Shown: piece after piece, positions 43,057 to 51,090 of the stretch
Numbering within the stretch: position 1 is the stretch's first letter
Layout of the letters: the number at the start of each line of letters is the position of its first letter
Source of the DNA: Flavobacterium sp.
GTDB lineage: Bacteria > Bacteroidota > Bacteroidia > Flavobacteriales > Flavobacteriaceae
Length of the DNA: 64,000 nt
Direction: 5' to 3'
Assembly: GCF_027484705.1 (NCBI RefSeq)
Contig: NZ_JAIXSL010000004.1
Location: forward strand, 56,996 to 120,995
The notes under the pieces: model-generated
Told to the model about the DNA's origin: nothing
Database searches by the model: none
What the model saw: only the letters and a program-made list of their open reading frames with translations
Position numbers and translations under genes: made by a program

Positions 43057-43974
43057 ATGGAAAAATACCACGCTTTTATATCCTATTCACACAACGATAA
43101 GCATTATGTTTCAGCCATACAAAAGTCGATTGAAACTTTAGGACTGCCTTTTCATAAGAAATGGAAATCCGATGTAAGCTTTTTCATTGACGAAAAGAAA
43201 ATGAAAGTTTCCGAAGATTTGTCCGAAGAAATTAAGAAAGGTTTAAGGGATTCCAAATACTTGATCGTGATTGCCTCTCCGAATTCAGCGAGTACTGACT
43301 CTTGGGTCATCAAGGAAATAGAATATTGGTACGCCATTAAAAATAATTCTACTGGTGGCATCAGTAGTTTTCATCTAATAGTATTGGATGGTTCTATAAA
43401 ATGGGACAGTCAGGCGCAAGCATTCAGCGTCGATTCTTCAGCACTTCCGAATTTTGGCAATATCAAATTCAACGCACAACCCATTTGGGCTAACGTCCAA
43501 AACTACTGTAAAGACGGTAAAATTCAGACTAAAAACCCCAACTATGAATGGGAAATTGCGAAAGTGAAAGCATTGTTGTTGGATAAAAGTCCTGATGAAA
43601 TAATTGATGAAGTTGCAAAAGAGAAACGATTGTTTCGAATTATCACAGGCTTTGTAATTTCCTTACTGGTCATGTTGTCTGCATTTGCTTTTTACTTGCG
43701 CGGCGAAGCTGTTTCTAAAAAAAATCTCGCGGAAGCCAAAACAAAAGAAGCATTGAACAACCTTAAAAGATTTAAGTTAGAAGAGTTCGAAAGAAACTTC
43801 AAAAATGGCAATACTTATTTGAATGCTGAAGAATATTGCTTTGCGGACAGTTGTTTTTCGGAAGCCCTTAAAACCACAAAAAATAAGGATTATAGAGAAT
43901 TGTTTCCAAAATCAAAAATCAAATATCTCGATTCTATTTCTAGTGTATGTAAATCTAAATCTAGCTGTAAATGA
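43057..43974 (+). CDS. TIR-domain protein with a membrane helix
   Basis: 305 residues. Residues 1-160 are TIR ('KYHAFISYSHNDKHYVSAIQ', 'SKYLIVIASPNSASTDSWVI' with putative catalytic Glu in 'SWVIKEIEYW'). A membrane helix follows at about 193-213 ('IITGFVISLLVMLSAFAFYL'). The C-terminal part ('FEENF..GNTYLNAEEYCF'-like, 'ADSCFSEALKTTKNKDYREL') is coiled-coil/TPR-like and would face the periplasm. The design (inside TIR, outside helical module) could carry an envelope signal from the exported WD40 proteins into the cell. Overlaps the last gene by four bases (ATGA). Confidence 0.82.
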   Translation: MEKYHAFISYSHNDKHYVSAIQKSIETLGLPFHKKWKSDVSFFIDEKKMKVSEDLSEEIKKGLRDSKYLIVIASPNSASTDSWVIKEIEYWYAIKNNSTGGISSFHLIVLDGSIKWDSQAQAFSVDSSALPNFGNIKFNAQPIWANVQNYCKDGKIQTKNPNYEWEIAKVKALLLDKSPDEIIDEVAKEKRLFRIITGFVISLLVMLSAFAFYLRGEAVSKKNLAEAKTKEALNNLKRFKLEEFERNFKNGNTYLNAEEYCFADSCFSEALKTTKNKDYRELFPKSKIKYLDSISSVCKSKSSCK

Positions 43975-46900
43975 AATACTATTTATTAATCGCATTATTC
44001 TTTTCATTGACGATACATTCACAGTCAACCCATAAATGTGAGCGGATTTATTCCATGGCAGATTCGTTATGCAAAAAAGGGGATTATGCATTGGCCATAA
44101 AAAAAATATCGGCATATAAAATTTGCGCGCAGACATTTGAAAATAAAAAAGCTGATGATTTACTACTCAAAATTTATGAAACTGTAAACAAGCAAAAGGA
44201 AGACGCGATTCAAGCAAAACAAGAAGCGTTAAAACAAAAGGCATTGGCAAATTCAGCAAAAAATGAAGCTATCAAAGAAAAAGAAAATGTCAAAAAAACC
44301 TTCTCAAATGCAGATTTCGCACAGTATAATGCGAATATAAAAAGCGGTAACGATCAGTCGGGTACGCTCAATCTGATAAGATCTCTCAAAACCATGCCTT
44401 CTAATGTAGGGGCATTATCAGCTTTATATGCGAAGCTTACGCTTAGTTCTTTTCCCATTGAAATCAGTAAGGCGATTAAGACCGGAAATAATAATGTGAA
44501 AGGGGTATCGCATAGTAATGACGGGAAATACATTGTTGTGTTTTCGCACGAAGTTTTGTCAATCGTCAACCTTTCGTCTAATACTGTAAAAAACATTCCT
44601 AACCCTTTTTCATGCTACCTTACCGCCGCGGTGATAAGCCCGACCAACGGACAGATTTTGATCGCCGGCGGATTTGATGGTAATATGCGTCAACAGGGTT
44701 ATGGCGAATTTTCAGAATTTGATATTGAAACCGGAAAGCAACTCTATGATATCAAAAAGGTTGAAGGAATGCTATGGAATGCACATTATAGCCCCGAAGG
44801 CAGCAAATATTTTGTGGCTACGGCTTTTGATACACAACTGTTCGAAAGTCAAACAGGAACTCCTAAAACTACTATCGATTATTGCAAAGATAAAACAGAA
44901 ACTCCCGATAATTCCTACGCCAATGCGGCAGTAAGTGATAATGCAGAGAAAATCATAACACTGTCAGGCCTCATCGGTAATGGCTGTGGGCAAATATATC
45001 ATTGCGATAAACTCGATAAAACAGGTGATCCAATTAATAACGAGTATGGTTTCTATCAGGCAAAATTTTCACCTGACAATAAATCCGTAACAATTACCAG
45101 TCCATCTCCAATGAGTGAGTTTTTGACGTTGAGTAAAGCCAAATTCGGGTTTGCCCAAATATACAATGCGGAAACGGGAGCGATGATAAGTAACCCGTTA
45201 GATCACCATGATTTGATCAACACCATTGATTACAGTCCAGACGGTACGTTGATTGTTACGGCATCTTCTGACAATACTGCAAAAGTATGGTATGCCGATA
45301 CTGGAGAATTGAAAAATGAAATGTCACATCAAGGACCGATAAACAGTGCAAGATTTAGTCCCGATGGTTTGCTCATAGTAACCGCTTCAAGTGATCGCAC
45401 CATAAAAATATGGGATAGATCGGGAAACCCGTACAGCGAATCCGGAGTCCATAATGCTGAGGTTATCGATGCTTATTTTAATGCTATAGGCAATGTTGTG
45501 ATTTCTATTTGTGCCAATGGTGAGATTCATCAATGGGATCCGTCACTCAGAAGAATGATGCCGACAGTATTGTCAGTGAAATCAAGTTTCGCGGAATATG
45601 CGACTGAGAATATTATTCTAAAGCAGGATTCAATTGTTGATTCCGCAATCAAGTTGGAACTCAAGATCGTGTTGCTAAATCAAAATCAGGAATTGGCAGA
45701 AACTAGCCATAATAAAAAATACAATGCGATCATTACTGCAAATGGATTGCAGATTATGGATTCAAAAACTGGCGATATGCAAAGTATTCAGCGCACCCAT
45801 AACGGGCATATTTACCAGGCAACTTTCAACAGTAACGACGAATACATTGCGACGGCTTCGGAAGATTCTACCGCAGTAATATGGAATATCAATAAGGCTA
45901 AAAGCATTAAACTATCCCATCCTTCAGCAGTATATTCCTGTACGTTCAGTAATGACAATAATTTTGTAATGACATCCTGCGGGCATTCGATGTATTTGTG
46001 GGACATTAGAGGCAGACTTCTCAAAGGCCCAATCGATACCAATTTTACTGCAGCGCCAACAATCAATGAAAATGGAGAAAAAGAATATTATCCTGATGAT
46101 ATCGTCGATCTCAAGTTTACTGCAGACGATAATAACATATTAGTGACCTATGGCTATATGGGATCTTCAGTAATGACTTCAAGAATCCGCGACTTTACTG
46201 TTGACGGCTATCAATTGTGGGATGTTAAAGCAGCAAAATTAGACTATACGCTGCTACACAACAAAGATATTACTTCGTGTACGCTATCCAAAAATAAGAA
46301 ATTCATCGTTACGACGTCGTGGGATAAAACGGCAAAAATATGGAGTGCAAAACCAGGATATCCTACTGTCGAACTACTGAATGACGATGTAGTGAATAAC
46401 AGCGTTCAAAGCCCCGACGGTAATTTCCTTTTAACATACGGTGAAAGCAACAAGTGTTTTCTTTACAATACGAAAGATTTTACGCAGCGTGGTCAGCCGT
46501 TAGTACATAACGAATCAGTCAAACATGCTATTTTTTCACCTAACAGTAAAGTTGCCATAGTAAGTTCAGGAAATGTAATCAGTTTATGGGATGTGAATAC
46601 TAGCCAGTTGATTACGAATCAAATCGTCACGCAATCGAATGTCAAATGTATGAGTATAGATCCCAGCGGATACAGGCTGCTTACATTGGGTGAAAATGGG
46701 GAAGTAATGATGTGGGATATCGTTACAGGAGAGAATGATAATTTGGCTGAAACCTGCATAGAAATAGCAGAGAAAAGCGTGAGTAAAAGCTTAAACGATT
46801 ATAATGTTGAGCAAGCGCTAGATCCTTCGCAATATCCTCAAAAAATGTCGAGTCTGACTGATGGAATTTCAAATCAGATCCGCACATGGTTTAATGCAGT

Positions 46901-47117
46901 AGGGGAGCAAAGAAAAATATCTCCGAATGCCACTATAACTACGAAGGAAGTTGTTGATGAGATGATAAAAGAAAACAGCCTTCAGGAGTTATACATTGCG
47001 AGATTGTTGATGCCATCTAATACTAAAATACTTTCCGATATGAGTGATTTGGCATCATTTGGAAATTCGATAATTTTTTCGAAGATATGGAAAAGTATTT
47101 ATATAAATTCGCGCTAA
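43971..47117 (+). CDS. Exported WD40 beta-propeller protein 2
   Basis: 1048 residues. Signal peptide ('YYLLIALFFSLTIHSQST'), the same N-terminal module as WD40 protein 1 ('LCKKGDYALAIKKISAYK', 'ADDLLLKIYETVNKQKEDAI'), a charged coiled coil, then about two propellers with typical WD40 blades ('IDYSPDGTLIVTASSDNTAK', 'ARFSPDGLLIVTASSDRTIK', 'FSPNSKVAIVSSGNVISLWD'). The C-terminal 120 residues are helical. It is coupled by ATGA overlap to the TIR-membrane gene, suggesting a direct receptor/transducer pair. Last gene of the operon; no clear terminator follows. Confidence 0.85.
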   Translation: MKYYLLIALFFSLTIHSQSTHKCERIYSMADSLCKKGDYALAIKKISAYKICAQTFENKKADDLLLKIYETVNKQKEDAIQAKQEALKQKALANSAKNEAIKEKENVKKTFSNADFAQYNANIKSGNDQSGTLNLIRSLKTMPSNVGALSALYAKLTLSSFPIEISKAIKTGNNNVKGVSHSNDGKYIVVFSHEVLSIVNLSSNTVKNIPNPFSCYLTAAVISPTNGQILIAGGFDGNMRQQGYGEFSEFDIETGKQLYDIKKVEGMLWNAHYSPEGSKYFVATAFDTQLFESQTGTPKTTIDYCKDKTETPDNSYANAAVSDNAEKIITLSGLIGNGCGQIYHCDKLDKTGDPINNEYGFYQAKFSPDNKSVTITSPSPMSEFLTLSKAKFGFAQIYNAETGAMISNPLDHHDLINTIDYSPDGTLIVTASSDNTAKVWYADTGELKNEMSHQGPINSARFSPDGLLIVTASSDRTIKIWDRSGNPYSESGVHNAEVIDAYFNAIGNVVISICANGEIHQWDPSLRRMMPTVLSVKSSFAEYATENIILKQDSIVDSAIKLELKIVLLNQNQELAETSHNKKYNAIITANGLQIMDSKTGDMQSIQRTHNGHIYQATFNSNDEYIATASEDSTAVIWNINKAKSIKLSHPSAVYSCTFSNDNNFVMTSCGHSMYLWDIRGRLLKGPIDTNFTAAPTINENGEKEYYPDDIVDLKFTADDNNILVTYGYMGSSVMTSRIRDFTVDGYQLWDVKAAKLDYTLLHNKDITSCTLSKNKKFIVTTSWDKTAKIWSAKPGYPTVELLNDDVVNNSVQSPDGNFLLTYGESNKCFLYNTKDFTQRGQPLVHNESVKHAIFSPNSKVAIVSSGNVISLWDVNTSQLITNQIVTQSNVKCMSIDPSGYRLLTLGENGEVMMWDIVTGENDNLAETCIEIAEKSVSKSLNDYNVEQALDPSQYPQKMSSLTDGISNQIRTWFNAVGEQRKISPNATITTKEVVDEMIKENSLQELYIARLLMPSNTKILSDMSDLASFGNSIIFSKIWKSIYINSR

Positions 47118-47148
47118 TTTGTTGTCTTAAATGAAATGTCGCAAATCA

Positions 47149-47322
47149 TTATCTTACCCCATTTTTGGTTACTGAAAAATTAGGGTTAATTGCTGAGCCA
47201 CCCGTTATGCCAGAGGGAATATTTTGTGATGCCACCTGAGCAAAACCAAAAGTGAATACCATCAACATGAATAATGTAATCGATTTGTTGAAATAAAAAG
47301 ATATAGTAAAATTTTTATTCAT
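47149..47322 (-). CDS. Short exported peptide or truncated secreted-protein gene
   Basis: 57 residues on the minus strand, below the track cutoff: 'MNKNFTISFYFNKSITLFML' then a signal-peptide core and cleavage region 'VFTFGFAQVASQNIPSG', ending 'NFSVTKNGVR'. It looks like the first part of a secreted protein whose remainder is gone, interrupted near the end of the large operon. It could also be a genuine small secreted peptide. Confidence 0.4.
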   Translation of the reverse strand: MNKNFTISFYFNKSITLFMLMVFTFGFAQVASQNIPSGITGGSAINPNFSVTKNGVR

Positions 47323-47601
47323 GTAATTTATTGTGGTTTTGTTTAACTAAGGTAGGGTTTTTTATACTTTTCTAATTATTAAGAACTTACTATATTCTAT
47401 GTGGTTTTAATGTCTCAAGACTTTTTTATTTTATAACAGTTACTATAAAAAATACCCTATTTATTTTAAGAAGATATATATTTAAACTGTTGGTTGTGAT
47501 TTGATGATTTGATTTTTGATACTATTTATGCGCTCTAAAATAAAAGGTTGAAATTACTTTTTCTCCGTTGGAAGCATGTTTAAAAAGAAGCATAAAAAAA
47601 C

Positions 47602-47637
47602 AAAAACCCTTTAAACATGAGTGTTTAAAGGGTTTTT
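47602..47637. terminator. Strong bidirectional terminator
   Basis: AAAAACCCTTTAAAC and its complement GTTTAAAGGGTTTTT form a 15-bp stem around a short loop, with A and T runs on either side. Serves the minus-strand gene at 47678-47851 and may also stop readthrough from the plus-strand operon. Confidence 0.85.
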
Positions 47638-47677
47638 ATTTTTTACGAATTATCGAAAATTATAAAATTTACCTGTT

Positions 47678-47851
47678 TTATAGATTATTGTTTACTTCAT
47701 CATCATCTTCTTCTTTTTCAATGGGAAGATCATTATTTTTTAAAAATACTTCTAAATCTTTTTCATCTTTTAAGTTTCGTTTGATAAGAAAAAGAATTAA
47801 AAGAATTGCAAAAATTACTACAACGCTGATTATAATCCAATTGATTTCCAT
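47678..47851 (-). CDS. Small single-pass membrane protein (below track cutoff)
   Basis: 57 residues: membrane helix 'WIIISVVVIFAILLILFLIK', then 'NLKDEKDLEVFLKNNDLPIE' and an acidic tail. I believe near-identical short proteins are common in Flavobacterium, and a strong terminator follows 40 bp downstream, so I consider it real and probably core. Function unknown. The 99-residue track ORF on the other strand is its shadow. Confidence 0.6.
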   Translation of the reverse strand: MEINWIIISVVVIFAILLILFLIKRNLKDEKDLEVFLKNNDLPIEKEEDDDEVNNNL

Positions 47852-48052
47852 TAGGTTTAATTTTTAATAAAATTACAAAAACTAAAATGGGTTTATAATT
47901 TTCTATGCATTATCAAATCATTATTTTTCAGAGAGTACATTTCAGAATTTCAGTGTTTAAAATTCTTGCTTTACAATTGACTTAGAAGCTTTTCAGAAAT
48001 TACTTTTATCGGACAACAGTTGCTAAAGTTGGATAAAAATCAGGGTAAGTCG

Positions 48053-48268
48053 TTATTCCTTTTGATTAAAATAAGCAACGCCCATCCAGACTAAACCCAG
48101 GCCAATTCCTAAAGTAGCCGAAAGCTGAAGAGTATCATATATAAATCCGATGACTAACCCTATGATCACGCAGCAAAAGAATACCATTAATGCATTTCTA
48201 AACTCTTTTTTCTTAGTTTCCTCTAGCGCCTTTAAAAAAATACTTTTCTTTGTTTCCTTATTTTCCAT
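48053..48268 (-). CDS. Small membrane protein
   Basis: 71 residues: a charged N-terminal helix ('SIFLKALEETKKKEFRNALM') and two membrane segments ('MVFFCCVIIGLVIGFIYDTL', 'ATLGIGLGLVWMGVAYF'). No family recognised. It precedes the first degenerate attC-like site, so it may be the first cargo of the cassette array or the last chromosomal gene. Confidence 0.6.
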   Translation of the reverse strand: MENKETKKSIFLKALEETKKKEFRNALMVFFCCVIIGLVIGFIYDTLQLSATLGIGLGLVWMGVAYFNQKE

Positions 48269-48339
48269 GATGGTATATTTTAATTGTTAGTCTAGTATTT
48301 AGGTCTTTTGCCCGCACTTTCGCATTTCTATTGCCCTAA

Positions 48340-48480
48340 GATTCTGCCGGCATATATAGCGTCGTGGCTTGTCGAATGCCTTTTCTCAAGTTAGCAGAAA
48401 ACGAATATAGGAAAATATATTTACAATGCATCGAATACTGACGATTGTGTTTACTATCAGTTATTTGCGAGTTGTTGGTT
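48340..48480. repeat. Degenerate attC-like site
   Basis: Shares the order of core segments seen in the clear sites: CTTTTCTCAA...AGCAGAAAACGAATATAGGAAAA, then a region like GCGATTGTTTTTAC (here GACGATTGTGTTTACT) and an end at TCAGTTATTTGCG. The outer ends are too diverged to be sure. It lies in an otherwise gene-free 335-bp stretch (48269-48603). Confidence 0.4.
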
Positions 48481-48603
48481 GCGATAGTATTTTATTGTTT
48501 CATAGTTTACCATCGATTCAATATCAAATTTGTTCTCTAACATTCCAAAATAGGAACCTTAAATAGTGCTGTCTACTGAAAAAAGATGGATAATGTTTCA
48601 TTT

Positions 48604-49047
48604 TTACACCAACTCACCTGTATCATTTTGATTTTCAATGTCATAACGTATTGCAGCTTCAAGGATATTCATGTTGATATCTTTCAGCGTTTTGAACTTA
48701 ATGCAATAGCCGCTCAAACTAGCTTTGCCCAGTTCTTTCCCATATGTTTGGGCTAAATAGTTCTTATCTTGTATGCCCATAAGATACACAGAGATTCCGG
48801 TTGTGTTTGCACTTTGTCCAATTTGATAAAACGCTTTTGTGGTTCCGTTTGCGTATTTTATATGGTGAGATCCGTATCCTATGTTAGGATTAGAAACCGT
48901 TTTATGTTCACTGTTTTTTCCATCCAAGAACCATAATTTACATGCTGGCATTATTTCCAGAATGAAGTGGTGCAACTCCAGCATATCACTTCGTTTTGGT
49001 TCGGGTTGGCTATCAATATACTTTTGGATTTGTTCCGGTACGTTCAT
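48604..49047 (-). CDS. DUF1801-like domain protein
   Basis: About 147 residues from the ATG at 49047, preferred over 49095 because 'MNVPEQIQKYIDSQPEPKRS' is the usual family start. Contains 'LELHHFILEIMPACKLWFLD', 'GYGSHHIKYANGTTKAFYQI' and 'LGKASLSGYCIKFKTLKDIN', features of the DUF1801 (YdhG-like) fold. Function unknown; such proteins are typical cassette cargo. Confidence 0.75.
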   Translation of the reverse strand: MNVPEQIQKYIDSQPEPKRSDMLELHHFILEIMPACKLWFLDGKNSEHKTVSNPNIGYGSHHIKYANGTTKAFYQIGQSANTTGISVYLMGIQDKNYLAQTYGKELGKASLSGYCIKFKTLKDINMNILEAAIRYDIENQNDTGELV

Positions 49048-49184
49048 AGAATATATAATACGTTCAAAGGATTCATTAAAAATAGTAATATTCACTCTTG
49101 TAATACCAATTTGTTCGCTGAAATTATATTCTCATTCAGGCCGAAGCAATTCAGGGTTTTCGGCTTTGTCTGCAAAAGCATTCA

Positions 49185-49245
49185 ACATCAATAGGAGTAA
49201 CGATAATAAATTAATACTGAAAGCAATTGTGTGTAACAGCTATTA
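49185..49245. repeat. Partial attC-like site
   Basis: AATAGGAGTAACGATAATAAATTAATACTG then GCAATTGTGTGTAACAGCTATTAGGCG follows the 3' half of the clear attC-like repeats (GGAGAAACGAAAATAGG...GCGATTGCGTTTGACAGCTGTTAGCGG). The 5' half is not recognisable. Confidence 0.45.
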
Positions 49246-49308
49246 GGCGCTGCCCTTTAAGGTCTTTTTATTTGCTTCAAAATATTTTTTCTTTAGGAAT
49301 TCAGTAAA

Positions 49309-50196
49309 TTAATACCTTCTTACCGGCAATATTTGCTCTGACATCGCTTTAGAATTCATATTAATTATAATGGTTGATGGATCGCTTAAAGTATTTGAAG
49401 TACAATTGGCAAAATCTGCATCTACTTGTGTTGACGACCAAGCACTGTAATGAATAGAAATCCCGGCTTTCCTTAATTCCGTACTCATTTGATATAATTC
49501 CTGTATCGATGGCAGAAACCAATCAGAATAGCCATTTAGAGTAAGGTTATAACATAATTTAGCTGCACAATTTGCATCAGTAGTTCCGTTTACTATAGCC
49601 ATTGTATTTTCTAAACCTTTTCCAAAATCCGGATACGTTGACGCAATAAAATTACTCATATTTCCCCATTGGCCACCTACACCAGAACTGCTATAGTTTA
49701 AAGTTGTCGGATGAATTTCCATATACCTCCAGCCATCAGAAATGGTTCCCTTATCATAGGCAACATATCCGCCGGCGGGCCCAAAATATCCGGTGGTCTT
49801 AAACGTATATTCAGCAGAATACAGATAACTATTATCGGCTTTTTTTACGAATGCTTTAATGTAATACGTTGTGTTTGGTAGTAAGGATAACGGACTAAAT
49901 TCAAATGTCGCATTCCCACTTCTAAAATCACTAACGGTATTGGTGTTGCTATTGTCAACGACCGGATTTTGTGCTGTAGAATAGACAAAACCAACCAATC
50001 GGTTATTGTCGCTATTTTGTGCAATAGTTCCATTAAATTTTGCCCAAGTGGGAAAAATATCCCGAACAGTATTCAATTCGATAACAATATTTTCTATAGG
50101 CTCATTATTTTGTGGATTTGGATTGTCATGATCACTTGAGCAAGAGAATAATGCAATTACTATTGTGAATAGTAAACAACAATTTTTAATTTTCAT
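49309..50196 (-). CDS. Lipoprotein with DUF1566-like C-terminal domain
   Basis: About 295 residues from the ATG at 50196 (the track start adds an unlikely 15 residues). Signal peptide with lipobox ('LLFTIVIALFSCSSD'). A fibronectin-like middle ('IVIELNTVRDIFPTWAKFNG', 'LPNTTYYIKAFVKKADNSYL'), then the DUF1566/Lcl-type lectin-like domain ('GPAGGYVAYDKGTISDGWRY', 'LTLNGYSDWFLPSIQELYQM', 'SAWSSTQVDADFANC', 'EQILPVRRY'). Probably a surface-exposed binding protein. It shares the array with other cassettes. Confidence 0.8.
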   Translation of the reverse strand: MKIKNCCLLFTIVIALFSCSSDHDNPNPQNNEPIENIVIELNTVRDIFPTWAKFNGTIAQNSDNNRLVGFVYSTAQNPVVDNSNTNTVSDFRSGNATFEFSPLSLLPNTTYYIKAFVKKADNSYLYSAEYTFKTTGYFGPAGGYVAYDKGTISDGWRYMEIHPTTLNYSSSGVGGQWGNMSNFIASTYPDFGKGLENTMAIVNGTTDANCAAKLCYNLTLNGYSDWFLPSIQELYQMSTELRKAGISIHYSAWSSTQVDADFANCTSNTLSDPSTIIINMNSKAMSEQILPVRRY

Positions 50197-50268
50197 GGCA
50201 CTTTTTTTTTGATAGATTTTATTCATATTCGTTTTCTCCAATCTTGCGCAATGCTTGCCGCCAAAATG

Positions 50269-50910
50269 CTATTGTTTTTTTTCAAACACGTCTTGAAACC
50301 TTTTTTCCATTTCATGCGCAATCACTTGTCCGTCATGGCTTCCGAGTTTTAATTGCGCTATGATGTTTTGATAGCTTTTTGCGTCTCGGTCTTGACTTAA
50401 TTTGAAAACGGTATCTGTTTCCAAAACTTCAATCTCAAAAGCTACGACGGCATTCATAACCCGTTTTTTAAACTCGCTTGGAAGATTATCATAGATAGTA
50501 CTGGAATTTTGATCATTGTTTTCAAAATGAAGCGAAGTTATCCTGAGAACTTCTTCCAAGGCACTATCGTTCAGAAAACGAATGGCTCCTTTCATATGAA
50601 CGCTCATGTAATTCCATGTTGAAGGTATATAAGGATTGCTATACCATGTTCCGCTTACATAAGTGCTTTTCCCGGTAAAAACCACCAACACATTTTCGTT
50701 GCTTAAAAATGCTTTATGATGATCGGTATTTTTCATGATATGCCCACGCAATATTTTTTTGCCTTCTTTTTCTTCGATGAATATTGGAATTTGTGTAGCA
50801 ATTGGTTTGTTTTCTATATCACAACCCGTGATAAAAGCAAAAGGATGTTGATTGATGAAATCATTGATTTCTTTTTCATTATGTGCTTTGTGATACGGTA
50901 AATCGTACAT
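50269..50910 (-). CDS. PaiB-type FMN-binding protein
   Basis: 213 residues. The split-barrel flavin-binding fold shows in 'AFITGCDIENKPIATQIPIF', 'GHIMKNTDHHKAFLSNENVL' and 'SGTWYSNPYIPSTWNYMSVH', the last two being hallmarks of the PaiB/FMN-binding negative regulator family; the end 'QDRDAKSYQNIIAQLKLG' also fits. Named for a Bacillus repressor of sporulation and protease genes; the role in Bacteroidetes is not established. Followed upstream by a clear attC-like site. Confidence 0.87.
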   Translation of the reverse strand: MYDLPYHKAHNEKEINDFINQHPFAFITGCDIENKPIATQIPIFIEEKEGKKILRGHIMKNTDHHKAFLSNENVLVVFTGKSTYVSGTWYSNPYIPSTWNYMSVHMKGAIRFLNDSALEEVLRITSLHFENNDQNSSTIYDNLPSEFKKRVMNAVVAFEIEVLETDTVFKLSQDRDAKSYQNIIAQLKLGSHDGQVIAHEMEKRFQDVFEKKQ

Positions 50911-50950
50911 AAAATAAGTCTTAATTTGAGTTTCTATCTTCTATTGGTTG

Positions 50951-51085
50951 CCTGTAACGATTCCATGCTCGAACTAGTGTTGGCTTATGAAAATCTTTTT
51001 TCCATAACCGATTGAGCAAATTTATGAAAAAAGAACCGAACCACTTATCGAAGAACCAGCCATGAGATTTAGCAACTGTTAAGCG
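50951..51085. repeat. attC-like site A
   Basis: From CCTGTAACG to CAACTGTTAAGCG. The core has TCTTTTTTCCATAACCGATTGAGC and GAACCAGCCATGAGATTTAGC, closely matching site I at 59861. The right end GTTAAGCGT is complementary (two mismatches) to the left end of site B, ACGCATAAT, across the S41 peptidase gene. Confidence 0.7.
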
Positions 51086-51090
51086 TTCGT

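Noticed and set aside
47568-47867. Plus-strand ORF of 99 residues
   Set aside because: Antisense to the 57-residue membrane protein and crosses a terminator hairpin.
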